This document shows, piece after piece, positions 36,294 to 47,350 of a DNA stretch of 64,000 nt. Below the pieces are notes generated by a model. That model had not been told where the DNA came from and did not search any database. It saw nothing but the letters and a program-made list of their open reading frames with translations. Position numbers and translations under genes: made by a program. The stretch spans positions 468,583 to 532,582 of the forward strand of contig KB722753.1 of NCBI GenBank assembly GCA_000349905.1, given 5' to 3'. This stretch comes from Volvariella volvacea V23 (taxonomy: Eukaryota > Basidiomycota > Agaricomycetes > Agaricales > Pluteaceae). Within the stretch, counting starts at the first letter, position 1. Each line of letters begins with the position of its first letter.

Positions 36294-39200
36294 TCAAATG
36301 TGTGCGACTGCTCTTAAGAATCTCTCGACCACAGCTCTTCCTTTCTGGAAGTTGACAAGCGATATTCGTTCGTTTGGTAAGTGTGCTTGGTCCTACGTTG
36401 TCGTCATAAGCATGCATGAGGGAGTGAGTATCAAAGATAAGAACGTACCGAGCTTTGTCCCATGGGTAAATGAAGAGCATGACATCCAAACTCCTTTTCT
36501 AGCCATGGAACAGAAGGTATCGACTGAAACAAACAAGCGCAATCCACTAAGCCAGCTTCTTGCAGGAAAGTGAGGTAGCAGCGCTTACCCCTCCTTCACG
36601 TATCCTCAAAGGTTCCATGTTCCATTCTTCTCTGACGGCGTTTTCGAGCGCCTTGAACCATGGATCGTCGAGTTGGCCCAGCCACCAGTCCGCTGTATGG
36701 TCCACGACGACCTATTTGGTTGTAGAGTTCGGGTTTATGTTATGAGCAGGTATATAGAGAGCATGAATAAACGTACGTGTAATTTATTAGATGACTCCAA
36801 CCCCGCAAAGGATTGCTCTAAATGACCTTGCAGTGATTTAACGATGGTGTCTAGATCCTGGTCCGGGACTATTCGTAGAGAGATTTGCGCTTTGACGGTT
36901 CCTGGTATAACGGTCGAATCTGTTGCGGGAAAGGTAGGTCAGACGTCATGGTGGAGAAAGGGATTGATACTGTTAGTAGAGTGGATAGGTGGGGGTACAA
37001 TGCCACTCACTCTGAGGACCGGAGATCTCGATGGTGTGAACCGTCAAGCTCGGTTCCCTCCATTTCGAGGAAAGAGACGAGGCGGGTCGTTGGGTGACTT
37101 TGGAGAGGAGCTCGTAGTTGTTCATTTCTTCTTCTGTCGGTGGTCTGACGCTGTCGTCTGCACACACACATACGCACATGCGCGCGAAGGTAAGATTGAC
37201 TGAAAGGAGAAGGGAGGGAAGGACGTACAGAATCCTGGAACGAGGACTCTGCGTTCGTTGTCTGACAAGGTCGCCAACAGCTTGATCCTAAAGAAAATAA
37301 ATCCCTTTCAAAGCTATATGTAGTTTGATAAGTGTCACTCACATATCATACATAGGTTCCTCAACCGCACCACCTTCCACACCGGAGTGCAAATCCGGGA
37401 GACTGCTCGAAATCTAAATCACCACATCGATGAATACCAAGGAACTTGATAGAAATATGTCTCGTGCGTATGCGTACCTCGATTGTGCAATGGACGACAC
37501 CACGCAGGCCGTACGTGATGCAAGGTCTATCCTCCGCAATCCACGTCGAATTACTGCAATGAAAAGGACAGGGTCAGACACAGTTCAAGTGGCAAAATTA
37601 AAAACCGCCCACCTGACGAGTATCGCATCAATATCCCCAATCAAATCCTACCCACACAAATCAACACACAATCCACCCACTATCACGCACAACCACTCAC
37701 CTTGTGTCTCCTCACACACTCCCCAAACCCGGAGCTCCCGCACTCCTCCTCGCCCTCGACCAGGAACACGACATCGACGCCGACCAGAGCGCGCGCGGCC
37801 AGCAGCTCCGCGACGGCAAATGCGACGGCGAGGATGGGGCCCTTGTCGTCCGTCACGCCGCGGCCGTAGAGGCACCCGTTGCGGCCGGTGAGCGTGAAGG
37901 GAGGGGTGTGCCACCCGGTTGGAGGGGCGGGGATGACGTCGTAGTGTCTGTATGTGGTGTGAGGATGGTGAGCGAGAGGGAGAAGGAGGAGAGGGCGTAC
38001 CCGTAGAAGAGGATCCGGCGTTTTGGCTGGTCGCCTTGTGTGGTGCCTGTGAATGTGCCGAGTACCAGTGGGCTCAGTCCCTCCCCGGTGGGTAGCTGGA
38101 ATGCAATGGTATTGGTGAGTTCGACGTGTGATGACCATGGCATTTCGCGCCAAGAGGGACTTACTAGGAACGTTTGAGCACCCAACTGGCCTAGGCACTT
38201 TCTCAGCCAGATCGCGGCCAGGCGGCAGTATTCTCTGCTCGCGGGCTCGCTACTTATGCTTGGTATCGATATGAATTTGGATAGTGCGTATGTCATCGTG
38301 TCTGTCGCCACCGAGATGGATAAGATTGGGATTTAAAGCAGGTTAGGGATGAACAACATACGTACCTATTCTGGATTGAGACCCCAAGCCTGGTATAATC
38401 TCTCCTCCCTCCTCTCCGTCATCTTCGATTTCGGATGAGTATTCGATTCCTTTAGCGGGTGGTGCGATTTCCCATATCTAGGATAGGCGAAAAGGATCGT
38501 GTCAGTTAATGAATGCATGTGCGACTGCGGAGGAGGGTGACGTGGTAAGGGTAATACGGACATACTTTGATGCTGTTATCATTCCCACCCGTGATCAACC
38601 TGATATTCGACTTGTCATCTCTATCAACCTTGTTCTTGCTCTCATTTCTGTTCCAGCTGTGGTCTATGATAGATGAGAGAGAAATTCCATTATGCGCGGA
38701 CCACGAAGCTGTGCAATCGAAGCACTTTGACCATCTCTAGATAGAAAAGTAAGAAACGGTACTGCGGAGGAACTGTTATAAGCAATCAGAACATACCTTT
38801 ACCCGTCCATCCGCTGAGCAGGTGTAAAGATCCGATTGGAGCAGTGACATGGACAATATATCCACACCCTAGCACGCACACACAACAGCCCGCACGCGAT
38901 CCAATCAGTCCGTCACTCAAAACTCAAAACTGAACAGCATAACCGTGACCCACCTCTTGGACGATGATGGTCCTGACCAGAGTCTTGGTCTCCAGATCCA
39001 ACACCTTGACGTACCCATCTTGACAGCCTGCGTACAAGGTGTCGTCTTCGCCGGATATGACGAGGGCGAGGACGGCGCCGTGTTGGCAGTCGAATGTGTG
39101 GATCAGCTTGGGTTTGGGTGATTTCTTGGTGCATGCCCATATCTACCCCGGGGACGATAGGCATAAGACACGGAGTGTGTTGGAGTAGATTGGGACGGGT

Positions 39201-40457
39201 ACAGACCTTTACAGATTCGTCTCCGCTTCCGGTCGCGATCCAAACCTCCCCATTCTCCCTCTGCACTTTGGACATGCAGTAGACGTACCCGTAGTGCGCG
39301 GAGTCGATGACGTTCTCGGCTGGTATATCGAGGTATCCTTCGGTCGGCATCGGTGAGGATTCGAGATCTGGGTCTGGCGTGCCGCGTCCGCGGTCGCGAT
39401 TGCGGGATATGTTGTTGTTGGCGTGTATGTCTGCTGGTTTGCGTTCGTATTGGGGGTAGCTGTCGAAGAAGGGGTGTGCTTTGCGTTGGGCGAATGGGAG
39501 AGGGGTGGAGGTGCCGGAGGGCGAGGTTGAGAGGTTGTTGGGTGGGGATGTGGATGTGAGGAGGGAGGAGGACGAGGATGAACGGATGAGGGGAGACTTG
39601 GCGGTGTCGGAAGCCGGGGGGAAGGTGTACCATTGGAGAGAGGTGTTTTGGCAGCCGACGTAGATTGTTTGGAGGGTTGGGGACCAGGCGAGGGAGAAGA
39701 GGTCGCCAGAGGCGGTTTCGAGGTAGGGAGAGAGGACGTAGACTGGTGTGAGGGTTGTCGTGGACCATATCTAGGGGAGGAGTTGGTGAGAGGTCAGTGG
39801 ATAGGAGGGTGTGGCGCACCCAGACGGTGCTGTCGCCTGGAGGTTGTCGTTGAGTTGGTGGACTGGGAGAAAGAGGGAGCAGACGTACCCGATGCACTGA
39901 AAAGCCATTTACGGTCTCGTGCGTATTCCAAAGCTAATACACTTCCTGTATGGCCTCGCAGGGTGGATTTGAGGACAAACGCCTTCTTGTCCCATACCTA
40001 TCACCTCTGTAAGTGATCATCAGAATCCGGATGGAGGACAAGGCGGACTGAGATGTATTTGCATTGGCTGCCAGAGTAGATGTGCTTCTCATCCACGGCC
40101 AGGCTGAGAACGGAACTCTTGTCCCACTCGTTGAGGGTGTGCACGAGCGCAGGCTCGGACGCAGTGGACTTGAGATCGCGGCTCAACGAAGCTGGGGCCA
40201 TGGCAAGGACAAGGAAGCGAATAATGAAAATTTGTGTCAAAGGGGTGGGTGCTCACGTACGATGCGGAATGGGTGACATCTGGCTTAATGCAGACTGTCT
40301 TTGTCCGGGAATAGGACCCTGGATGTCGGTATTGATGGACGAGAGGGCGCTGAACGCGGCCATCGGGGTGTCTGCAGCGATATCGCGCCGATGAAAGTGC
40401 GAGGACGAGGTCGGGCTCCCCGCAAAGGGCCTGCGATCTCGTGCTCGGTGATGCCAT
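36294..40457 (-). CDS. DUG2: WD40 / M20 metallopeptidase, DUG2-like (glutathione degradation)
   Basis: Yeast Dug2 is a WD40/M20A fusion that with Dug3 forms the cytosolic glutathione-degrading complex. It starts MASPSTRSQALCGEPDLVLA at 40457. WD40 repeats follow: LVHTLNEWDKSSVLSLAVDE, STLRGHTGSVLALEYARDRK, SASGDSTVRIWS, ATGSGDESVKIWACTKK, AGCQDGYVKVLDLETKTLVR and LITGGNDSIKIWEI. The linker runs into the peptidase at MTYALSKFISIPSISSEPAS. Zinc-site motifs are FYGHYDVIPAPPTGWHTPPF, LYGRGVTDDKGPILAVAFAV and VEGEEECGSSGF, with the catalytic Glu. The C-terminus KEFGCHALHLPMGQSS joins DQAHLPNERISLVNFQKGRA and ends FLRAVAHI, stop at 36294-36296. That last exon is hidden behind an intron and easily missed. 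No Dug1 or Dug3 partner lies nearby. Confidence 0.9.
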
Positions 40458-40561
40458 TGCTTATCTAATCAACGCGCAACACAGTCTGGACGGTGCGCTG
40501 ACGTAAAAAGCAACGCGCAGTCTGCTGGTGTTCGGTTGCCCAGTTCCAACGAGCACCCGCG
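40458..40561. promoter_or_regulatory. Very short divergent promoter, DUG2 / disordered protein
   Basis: Only 104 bp separates the two start codons, which leaves room for a single shared core promoter. No TATA box is evident. Confidence 0.45.
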
Positions 40562-43500
40562 ATGGCCAGAGGCGTCGTCGAGCGCGAGACTGCAGCATCG
40601 CCTGGGCCAGCGTGGACCGTCCTCGGTGAGTTGCCGTCAATGACCCGGAAGCCCCGGCCCGTCGGTCTGACGCACTCAACGCCCACACAGAGCCAAATTG
40701 CACGACATCCGAGTCCTCTCCGTCCACAACCACCAGCGACTCCTCATCCATCCAGTTTGTGTCGCAGAGACCTATGCCTGAATCGTCGCCCCAGTCGAGG
40801 AAGCGTCGTGGCCAAGCTTCTTTGTCTGGCGGTGCTGGTGAGACTGCGAAAAGACAGCGTGTGGATGCAGGCACTATCGGGAATAGCAACTCAGGTTCAG
40901 ATTATTTACTTCTTCACCCCACAACTGCCATCGTTATCGTCGCTCTTGTCTTCGGAAGAGATGTACTGAGATATCTATGCAGAATCTTTGTCAAGTGCCC
41001 AAAATGCTACTTCGGCGTCGGCGACTCGACGCGTGCTCCGCAAGGACACGAATTCAAGCACCAGCTCCGTCTCCACATCGCAACAAAATGCCCCCTCGGC
41101 TTCCTCGGTATCAAGGCGTCTGAATGCACCACAACCGAACGTTGCTACGCACATGCGGAAGAGGAAACGACCAAAGGAGGTAACTCCACCTTCCGATGAC
41201 GAAATGCAACCCGGGGCTAAGGGCGAGGGCGAGGGCGAGGCTGAAGCAGAAGAGGAACAGGACCAGGATCAGGCTCAGGAGCGCAATGCATCAGATTGGT
41301 CGCCGCCGCCTCCCTCCTTGGCGTGGACCAAGTCTCAGAAGCCGGCCTCTGGTTCTAGTGCTGGACTACGCAAAAGTGCGTCTCAGGGTATGTGCTGCGT
41401 TCGTTGCATCCGCTTTGCTCGTGAGCCGATCCACCGTCTGAATAGGGAATATCGCTGGCCCGTCGAACCCCAGGAGTAGCACGAGACTAAAGGAGAAGAA
41501 CGGCAATAACACAAGTGTCGTCGAACGGGCGCTTACTCGTCGTGGTTCGTGTTGCTATTACGCTACGCTGGCTGATGGTTTTTACCTAATTTTGCCCTAT
41601 AGCGGCTCTCGCCGCGGCACCCTCAGAAACGATTGAATTGACTGATAGCGACAATGCATCTACACGCCTACGAACAAAACCTCGAGCACGAGCACGGCCG
41701 TCCGGCTCTGCGTCTACTCCCTCCGTCTCTGCCCCTCCGACAACGTCCAGATCCGCTGCGTCTGCATCTACGAGCAAAGCAAAGGGCAAAACTCATCCGC
41801 CTCCACTGAAACCATCGGCAGCACCCAAACCGGATGTCATCGACCTAATCTCTGATGAAGAAGAGCCCGGAGAGGCTGCGAAGGATGCTACAACGGCTAG
41901 TCAACGACAGCAACAACCTCCTACTCAACAGCCACCAAAGAAAAAGAGGAAGATCAATCTTCCGAATGGAGGCGAGGGCGAAGCATCTCAGGCCGCTGCT
42001 GCTCCACCTCCGCAGAGTGTTTCGCCCATGACGACTCGTAGTAGCGGTAGTGCAGGTGGCTCTACGACAATGTCTACATCTGCATCTGCACCTACATCTA
42101 CGTCTGTGCCAACGAGAAGGACAGCGCGAAAGTCTACGGGGGGCAGACCTCCACCGCACGTGGTGTGGCAGGTCTCGTCAGTTCGACATCGGCCGCAGGT
42201 TCTGCCGTCCAAGCTATCTCGGCCTCGGAGCCAGAGTCAGAGTCAGGCAAAGTCTCCGGATGTTATTGATTTGTCTAATACGACGGATGAGGAGAGTGTA
42301 GGGAGTGGTGGTGATGCTGCTGCGAGTGCTAGTGCGGCTACGGCTACGGCTACGGTTAAGACTAGGATTACGGGTGCAAGTGCGAGCACGAGTGGGAGGC
42401 AGTTGAGGAATATGGTTCAGGCGTTTGTGGCTGACTCGTCGCCGGTGGAAGCAGGGCCGCAGACGCGAACGAGAGGGCAGGTGAAAGGGAAGGTGAAAGG
42501 CAAAGGCAAAGGGCGGGAAAAGGAAAAGGAGACTGAGAAAGAAAAAGAAAAAGAGGGGGAGACTGAGCCTGAAGAGGAGGGTGAAGGTGTGGGTGCGGGT
42601 GGGGATGGGTTTGATGGGATTAGGACGAGGGCTCAGAGGAGTCGGCAGTCTCATGCTCATGTGCAAGGCCAAAGTCAAGATCCGTCGCCAGGGCAAGGGG
42701 AGGCACCAGCTCGGAGTCGGACACGGGCTCAAGCACAAGCACAAGCACAGGCACAGGCAGAGTCAGCGACGCCGACGAGAGCATCGACGAGGATACAAGC
42801 CAAAAAGCAAGGACAGGGACAGGTGTCTCCTGCTCTTAGTCGTACCCGGAGCGGTTCCAGAATTGGCGCTGGTGCTGCAGTGGTTGCGGGAGCTTTGAAC
42901 CAAGCAAGCCGAGTTAATCGCCCGCGTCCGGGTCAGAGTCCAAGCCAGAGTCAGGGACAGAGAGAGAGCCAGAGTCAAAAGCCGTCGGAAAAGCGTGGGG
43001 AGGCGCTGTTTTTGAGTGAGACGGAGAGTGAGGAGGGGAGGGCTGCGCGGCGGCATTCGGTTTTGCAGGCGCAGATGCAGATGCGGAGTGCTGGTGATGG
43101 AGCTGTGTTGGAGCCGGAACGAGAGCACGGTGCTGAACCCGCTATTGAACCAGAGCACGACGCCGAGCCGGAGCAAGAGCGGGAGCCGAGTCTTTCGGTG
43201 CATGACTATAGTCTGTACCAGTTCTCGGATGACGAGCCCGATCGCGACAAGTCCATGGTGGAGGATTATAAGATGTATTGTTTCACGGATGAGGTTGGAG
43301 ATGTTCTCAAGAAGAGCCAGGAGATGGTGGAGGCAGAACAAGGTCATTCTGGCGACGGCCCTGGTGCACCATCGCCGCACGAACTGCAGGAGACTGAAAA
43401 TGTGCCGAGTCCAGAGGTGGCGACGGCGTATGAGAAGGAAGGATCCCTCAATGAGTCCACGGACTATACTAGACCGAGTTCAGGTGCTGCATCAATTCTC

Positions 43501-46500
43501 GAAGAGTCTAGGGTGCCAACGCCACAACCAGAGACACCAATGTCAGCGTCTTCAAGTGCACCTGTGTTGCAGCGGGCTTTGTCCTCGTCGGTGATGTTGT
43601 CCCCCGCACACGAGCCTGATGCTGCTACGGACGAAGCTGCGTTTTCGCCCCGGCAGTTTGTGGCTGATCAGATGGAGCAGGAGAAGGATATTATTGATGC
43701 TGCGAGGGTGTCGGTGGGTGTGGATGAGCTAGGGCGATCGCCAGCACCGGTGCCAACTCAAGCGCAAGTACCGGGGGAGGGTTCTACGATTGTGACGGCG
43801 GGACCACCGTTGACTACGCTTACGAGAGAGGGAGGGAGGACGAAGTTTGATGATGGCGCTTTGGCTGCTTTGTCTGCTGCTTTGGTAGTATGCCTGGATG
43901 GACGAGGTGTGGGTGTGGATAAAGACGGGAGTGGTGTTGGCGAGAGTGATGGCAAAGGCAAAGACGGAGAGAACATCAAGGCCACGGCTAGAGACAAAGA
44001 CAAAGACAAAGACTCGGAATCAAAACAAACGTCTGCTGATATAAAGAAGTCGCCAATTCGGGATTTGAGGACCTCACTTTCACCTGTGAGGATGAGACAT
44101 CAGCCTCTTGCCATTTCCGTTTTCCACTCTGAGCCATCGACGTCGATCACGTCGGCCCAAGCTGAAGCTGGCGTAGTCGATGATAAACAAGACGGAATGG
44201 ATGTGGATGTGCCGAAGGAGTCGTCTGAATCCCAAGCCAAGGCCAAACCTGAACAGCAACAGGGGAGTCCGTCAAAGCCGAGAGGGACGACTTCTTCGCC
44301 TGGTGGATCGGTTTCTTCGTCTTCGAGCGCAGACTCGGCGGTGTCGAGTTTAGGGATGGGATCTATGGGGAGGGGTGCTAGTGGTGGCGGAAAGGGAGGG
44401 AGTGGAGGGAGTGTTGGATCTGATGCTAGTTCCGTTGAGACGGAGATTGACGAACTTGAGGGTGATGGCGATGAAAAGGAGAACGAGAAGAGCGGGGGGA
44501 GCGGTGTATTAGCTTCAAAGGATCAAGTCGAGTTAGACGGCAACGCGGACACAAAGCAGACCGAACCGGCTACAACGGCGGAGAGTGCGGAAGTTACAAC
44601 TCTCGCCGATCGTCTGTTCGAGGAAGATACACAGCTGGCTATCGCGTTGTCAATGGGAGATGTTATGCCATCTAGTTCTACCTTGGTTGCTGATGCTGAA
44701 TTCAAGTCGGCTTTGGACGATTCGTGGTCCCCCCCTCCGCCGTCTGTTTTGTCGATTCCGCCACCGACACCAGCGTCAACATCAGCTGCGACTCCAAAGT
44801 CAGCTGTGGTAGCAAAAGAGGCGAGTACAACGATTGCAAAAGCAAAGACAACGGCGACACAGGCTGAGGGCCCTTCATCTTCCCCTTCGAGACCTTTGAA
44901 GCGTAAGCTCAGGCCTGCACCGCATCCCACTCTGGGTCGAACACAGAGAGAAGAGGAGGATTTGGGGAGCGATGTAGATGTGGAGATGGAGATTGAAACA
45001 GAGCCCAAGAAGCAGAAGACAGAGCATCTACGACCTCGCCCAGTCCCGAAAAACGAGTCTACAGTTGCTAAAGATCCCGTACAACCGGACAGACAAAAAG
45101 AACAGGAGACGCAGGGCCATTCTAAGCAAGCCATATCCGATATTCAATCCCATACACAACCCAAGCCCAAAGCCAAGGTCCAAATTGAAGTACCAACACC
45201 AGCTCAAACCCACGCGCTCCAAGCTCTCATTAACACCGAAGTTGAGAATCTCCTGGCTAAAGGATTTACGGGGTTGGAGTCAAGCGGGAAGTTGAGTCAT
45301 ATTATGAAAGGACTCGAGACGCCGCCTGCGTTGAGTGTGCCGGCTCCGCTGCCTTGGCCCAGGGATGGGTTCGAAGCGAAGGAGGTTGAGATAGAGTATA
45401 CGGGTGTTTGGTTCGAGAGGGTTAGCGAGATCATTAGGCGTGGCAATCAGAGGTCAAGTAAGCAAGAGGTTGAAATTATAGAGATCGAAGACAATTCAGT
45501 GATCGAGGAAGGTGGCGGAGACTCTACCGAGAAAGTGGAAGGGCTGCAATTAGAAGGTGTACCGTTACCCGAGGTTCTTATGCCGTCAATTGAGGAAGAA
45601 GAGGGTAGCGAAATGGGAATGGAGCTCTCTCCGGAGGTTGGTGTTGTTACAGAGTTTCAGGAGCAAAGCGAGGTTTCGCAACCTGCACTACAGACCACGA
45701 ATATAAATGCCAGTGACTCGGAGGACATGTTGATGGTTGAGGAGCCCGCACAGACACCCGCAATCAACCTAGTTCCTGCATCACTTCAAGCTCTTGCGCA
45801 AGAGGTGGACCATCAAAATCCGGAGCGCGCGGAATCAGAGGAACGCCACCAGCACTCCAAAGATACGGGAAGGTGTTCTATATCTCCCGAAAAACAGAGT
45901 CCTACTCTCAGCGCTTTCAGCAACGGCTCAAACTTGGCTACCTCTGACGCAGAGGCTATGGAAGTTGAATCATATGTTATGCAGGACGAGAGCGAGAAGG
46001 AGGAATCAGGTGGTGAGGGTGTTGACGAGACTACGGTTGCCGAATCTGGCGTTAGCAAAGATGTTAAAATGGAAGGGAGCTTGGATGACAGTAAAAGTGA
46101 AGATGTTGAGATGCACGACATCGACGCGCCTACAACCTCAACTTCATCTTCCTCACACCCACCACCTCCACCTTCAGACTCCCAAAAACTACCCGAACCA
46201 GCAAACCCACAGCCACCCCCACAAGCACCAACTCCTCGAGTAACACCTCCCCCTACTGCCTCCGCTCCCGCTATCACCACCAAATCGCCCACTCCTCAAA
46301 CTATATCTGCGAGACTCTCTAACACACCATTCCTGGATCCCGAAGAAGTCAAAAGTCTGCACCTCAATCTCGAATTGTCACCAGAGGAAAAAGCACTTCT
46401 AACCAACTTTTCTCCTCTTCAAGTACACGGACAGATACTTGACTCTGGTTTCCCATCATCGAAGTCGATGAGTTTCTCGCTCTCACTCCCGGATTTTGGA

Positions 46501-46602
46501 TCGCCAATGGTGGGGAAGGAAGCGTCCGGATTGGTCATGATGGATTTGGATACGGAAATGGTGGAAGATATGCTGTTGATGTACCCCGAGGAGGATAGTT
46601 GA
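40562..46602 (+). CDS. Very long disordered nuclear protein with SUMO-interaction-like motifs
   Basis: No known globular domain. Exon 1 starts MARGVVERETAASPGPAWTV; three short introns lead into one exon of about 5 kb (from about 41601), for roughly 1,900 residues. The reported long frame at 41638 begins at TTG and is only the interior of the gene. Composition is extreme: Ser/Thr/Pro/Lys/Glu-rich, with runs such as KEKEKETEKEKEKE and AQAQAQAQAQ. Four hydrophobic-acidic patches match SUMO-interaction motifs: TIELTDSDN, DVIDLISDEEE, DVIDLSNTTDEE and EIIEIEDNS. EEDTQLAIALSMGD resembles a ubiquitin-interacting motif but has Gly where Ser is expected. DYSLYQFSDDE and DYKMYCFTDE form an internal repeat. 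The end is acidic and hydrophobic (MVEDMLLMYPEEDS), like an activation tail. Basic stretches RKRKRPK and KKKRKI suggest nuclear import. Function unknown. Confidence 0.75.
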
Positions 46603-47350
46603 AGGAGGTGCAAGAGGTCTTGTTGCATTCGTGACACCGGCTTTCTTATATTTTCTTTCATGCCAATGTCATTGTCAATACTTCGATATTCGCTCGTGGA
46701 TGTTAGATATTATTGCCCCCTTGCGCCAGAATGTTTTTTGTACGCTATTCCCCCCTTTCAGATACTCTACCTCTCTTGTCCCCCTATTGGAACCAAATTT
46801 CTTGCTACACGATTGTCGTTTTTTGATCTTGCTCCTGGGACGTTAAGGTACATAGTCGTAGCCATAGCTTATTTGTTGATATATCCAAGAATCTGCGTTC
46901 GTGTTCATACCTTTCTTCCCCTTTATATTATTCTAGTTTTTATGGTGGTGGTGAGGGTCGTGTAGTGCACGATGGATAGTGGACGGTGGAGTGTAGATGA
47001 TAGCTGGTACATGATGGCATTGTGCGCGAACACTGTACAGTAGTGTTAACTTAAAAAACTCGAGCTCAAAATGTCAAGGAACAGTTTAAAATATGTAGTT
47101 GGATTGTCTAACTAGAGAGGCCAAAGTGAACAACAGTACAAGGCGTAGGTTATAAGTCATTGATCTGGCTTAACCATTTATAATAAACACGAGGGGAGAG
47201 ACAACGTTAATGCAGGAATGAAGAATGAAGAGACGGAACGATATGTAATGTTCATTATGCGAAAAAGTATCAACAGAATATCGTCAACGAAAATGCCGAC
47301 AGAAGACTCGAACAAGGGGACTAAGGTGTATTACATAGTCAATTTGCAGT
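46603..47350. other. Convergent 3' spacer
   Basis: About 750 bp between the stops of the disordered protein (+) and the RING protein (-). It is AT-rich with pyrimidine runs; short frames lack support. It is probably 3' UTR sequence. Confidence 0.5.

Noticed and set aside
39103..39897. 264-codon minus-strand frame rich in Pro/Arg/His
   Set aside because: It lies in the wrong frame over the WD40 exons and introns of the DUG2-like gene; the WD40 motifs are in the other frame.
42214..43380. Minus-strand frames of 176 and 205 codons over the disordered protein
   Set aside because: They are antisense shadows of repetitive coding sequence, Arg/Leu/Ser-rich and without domains.
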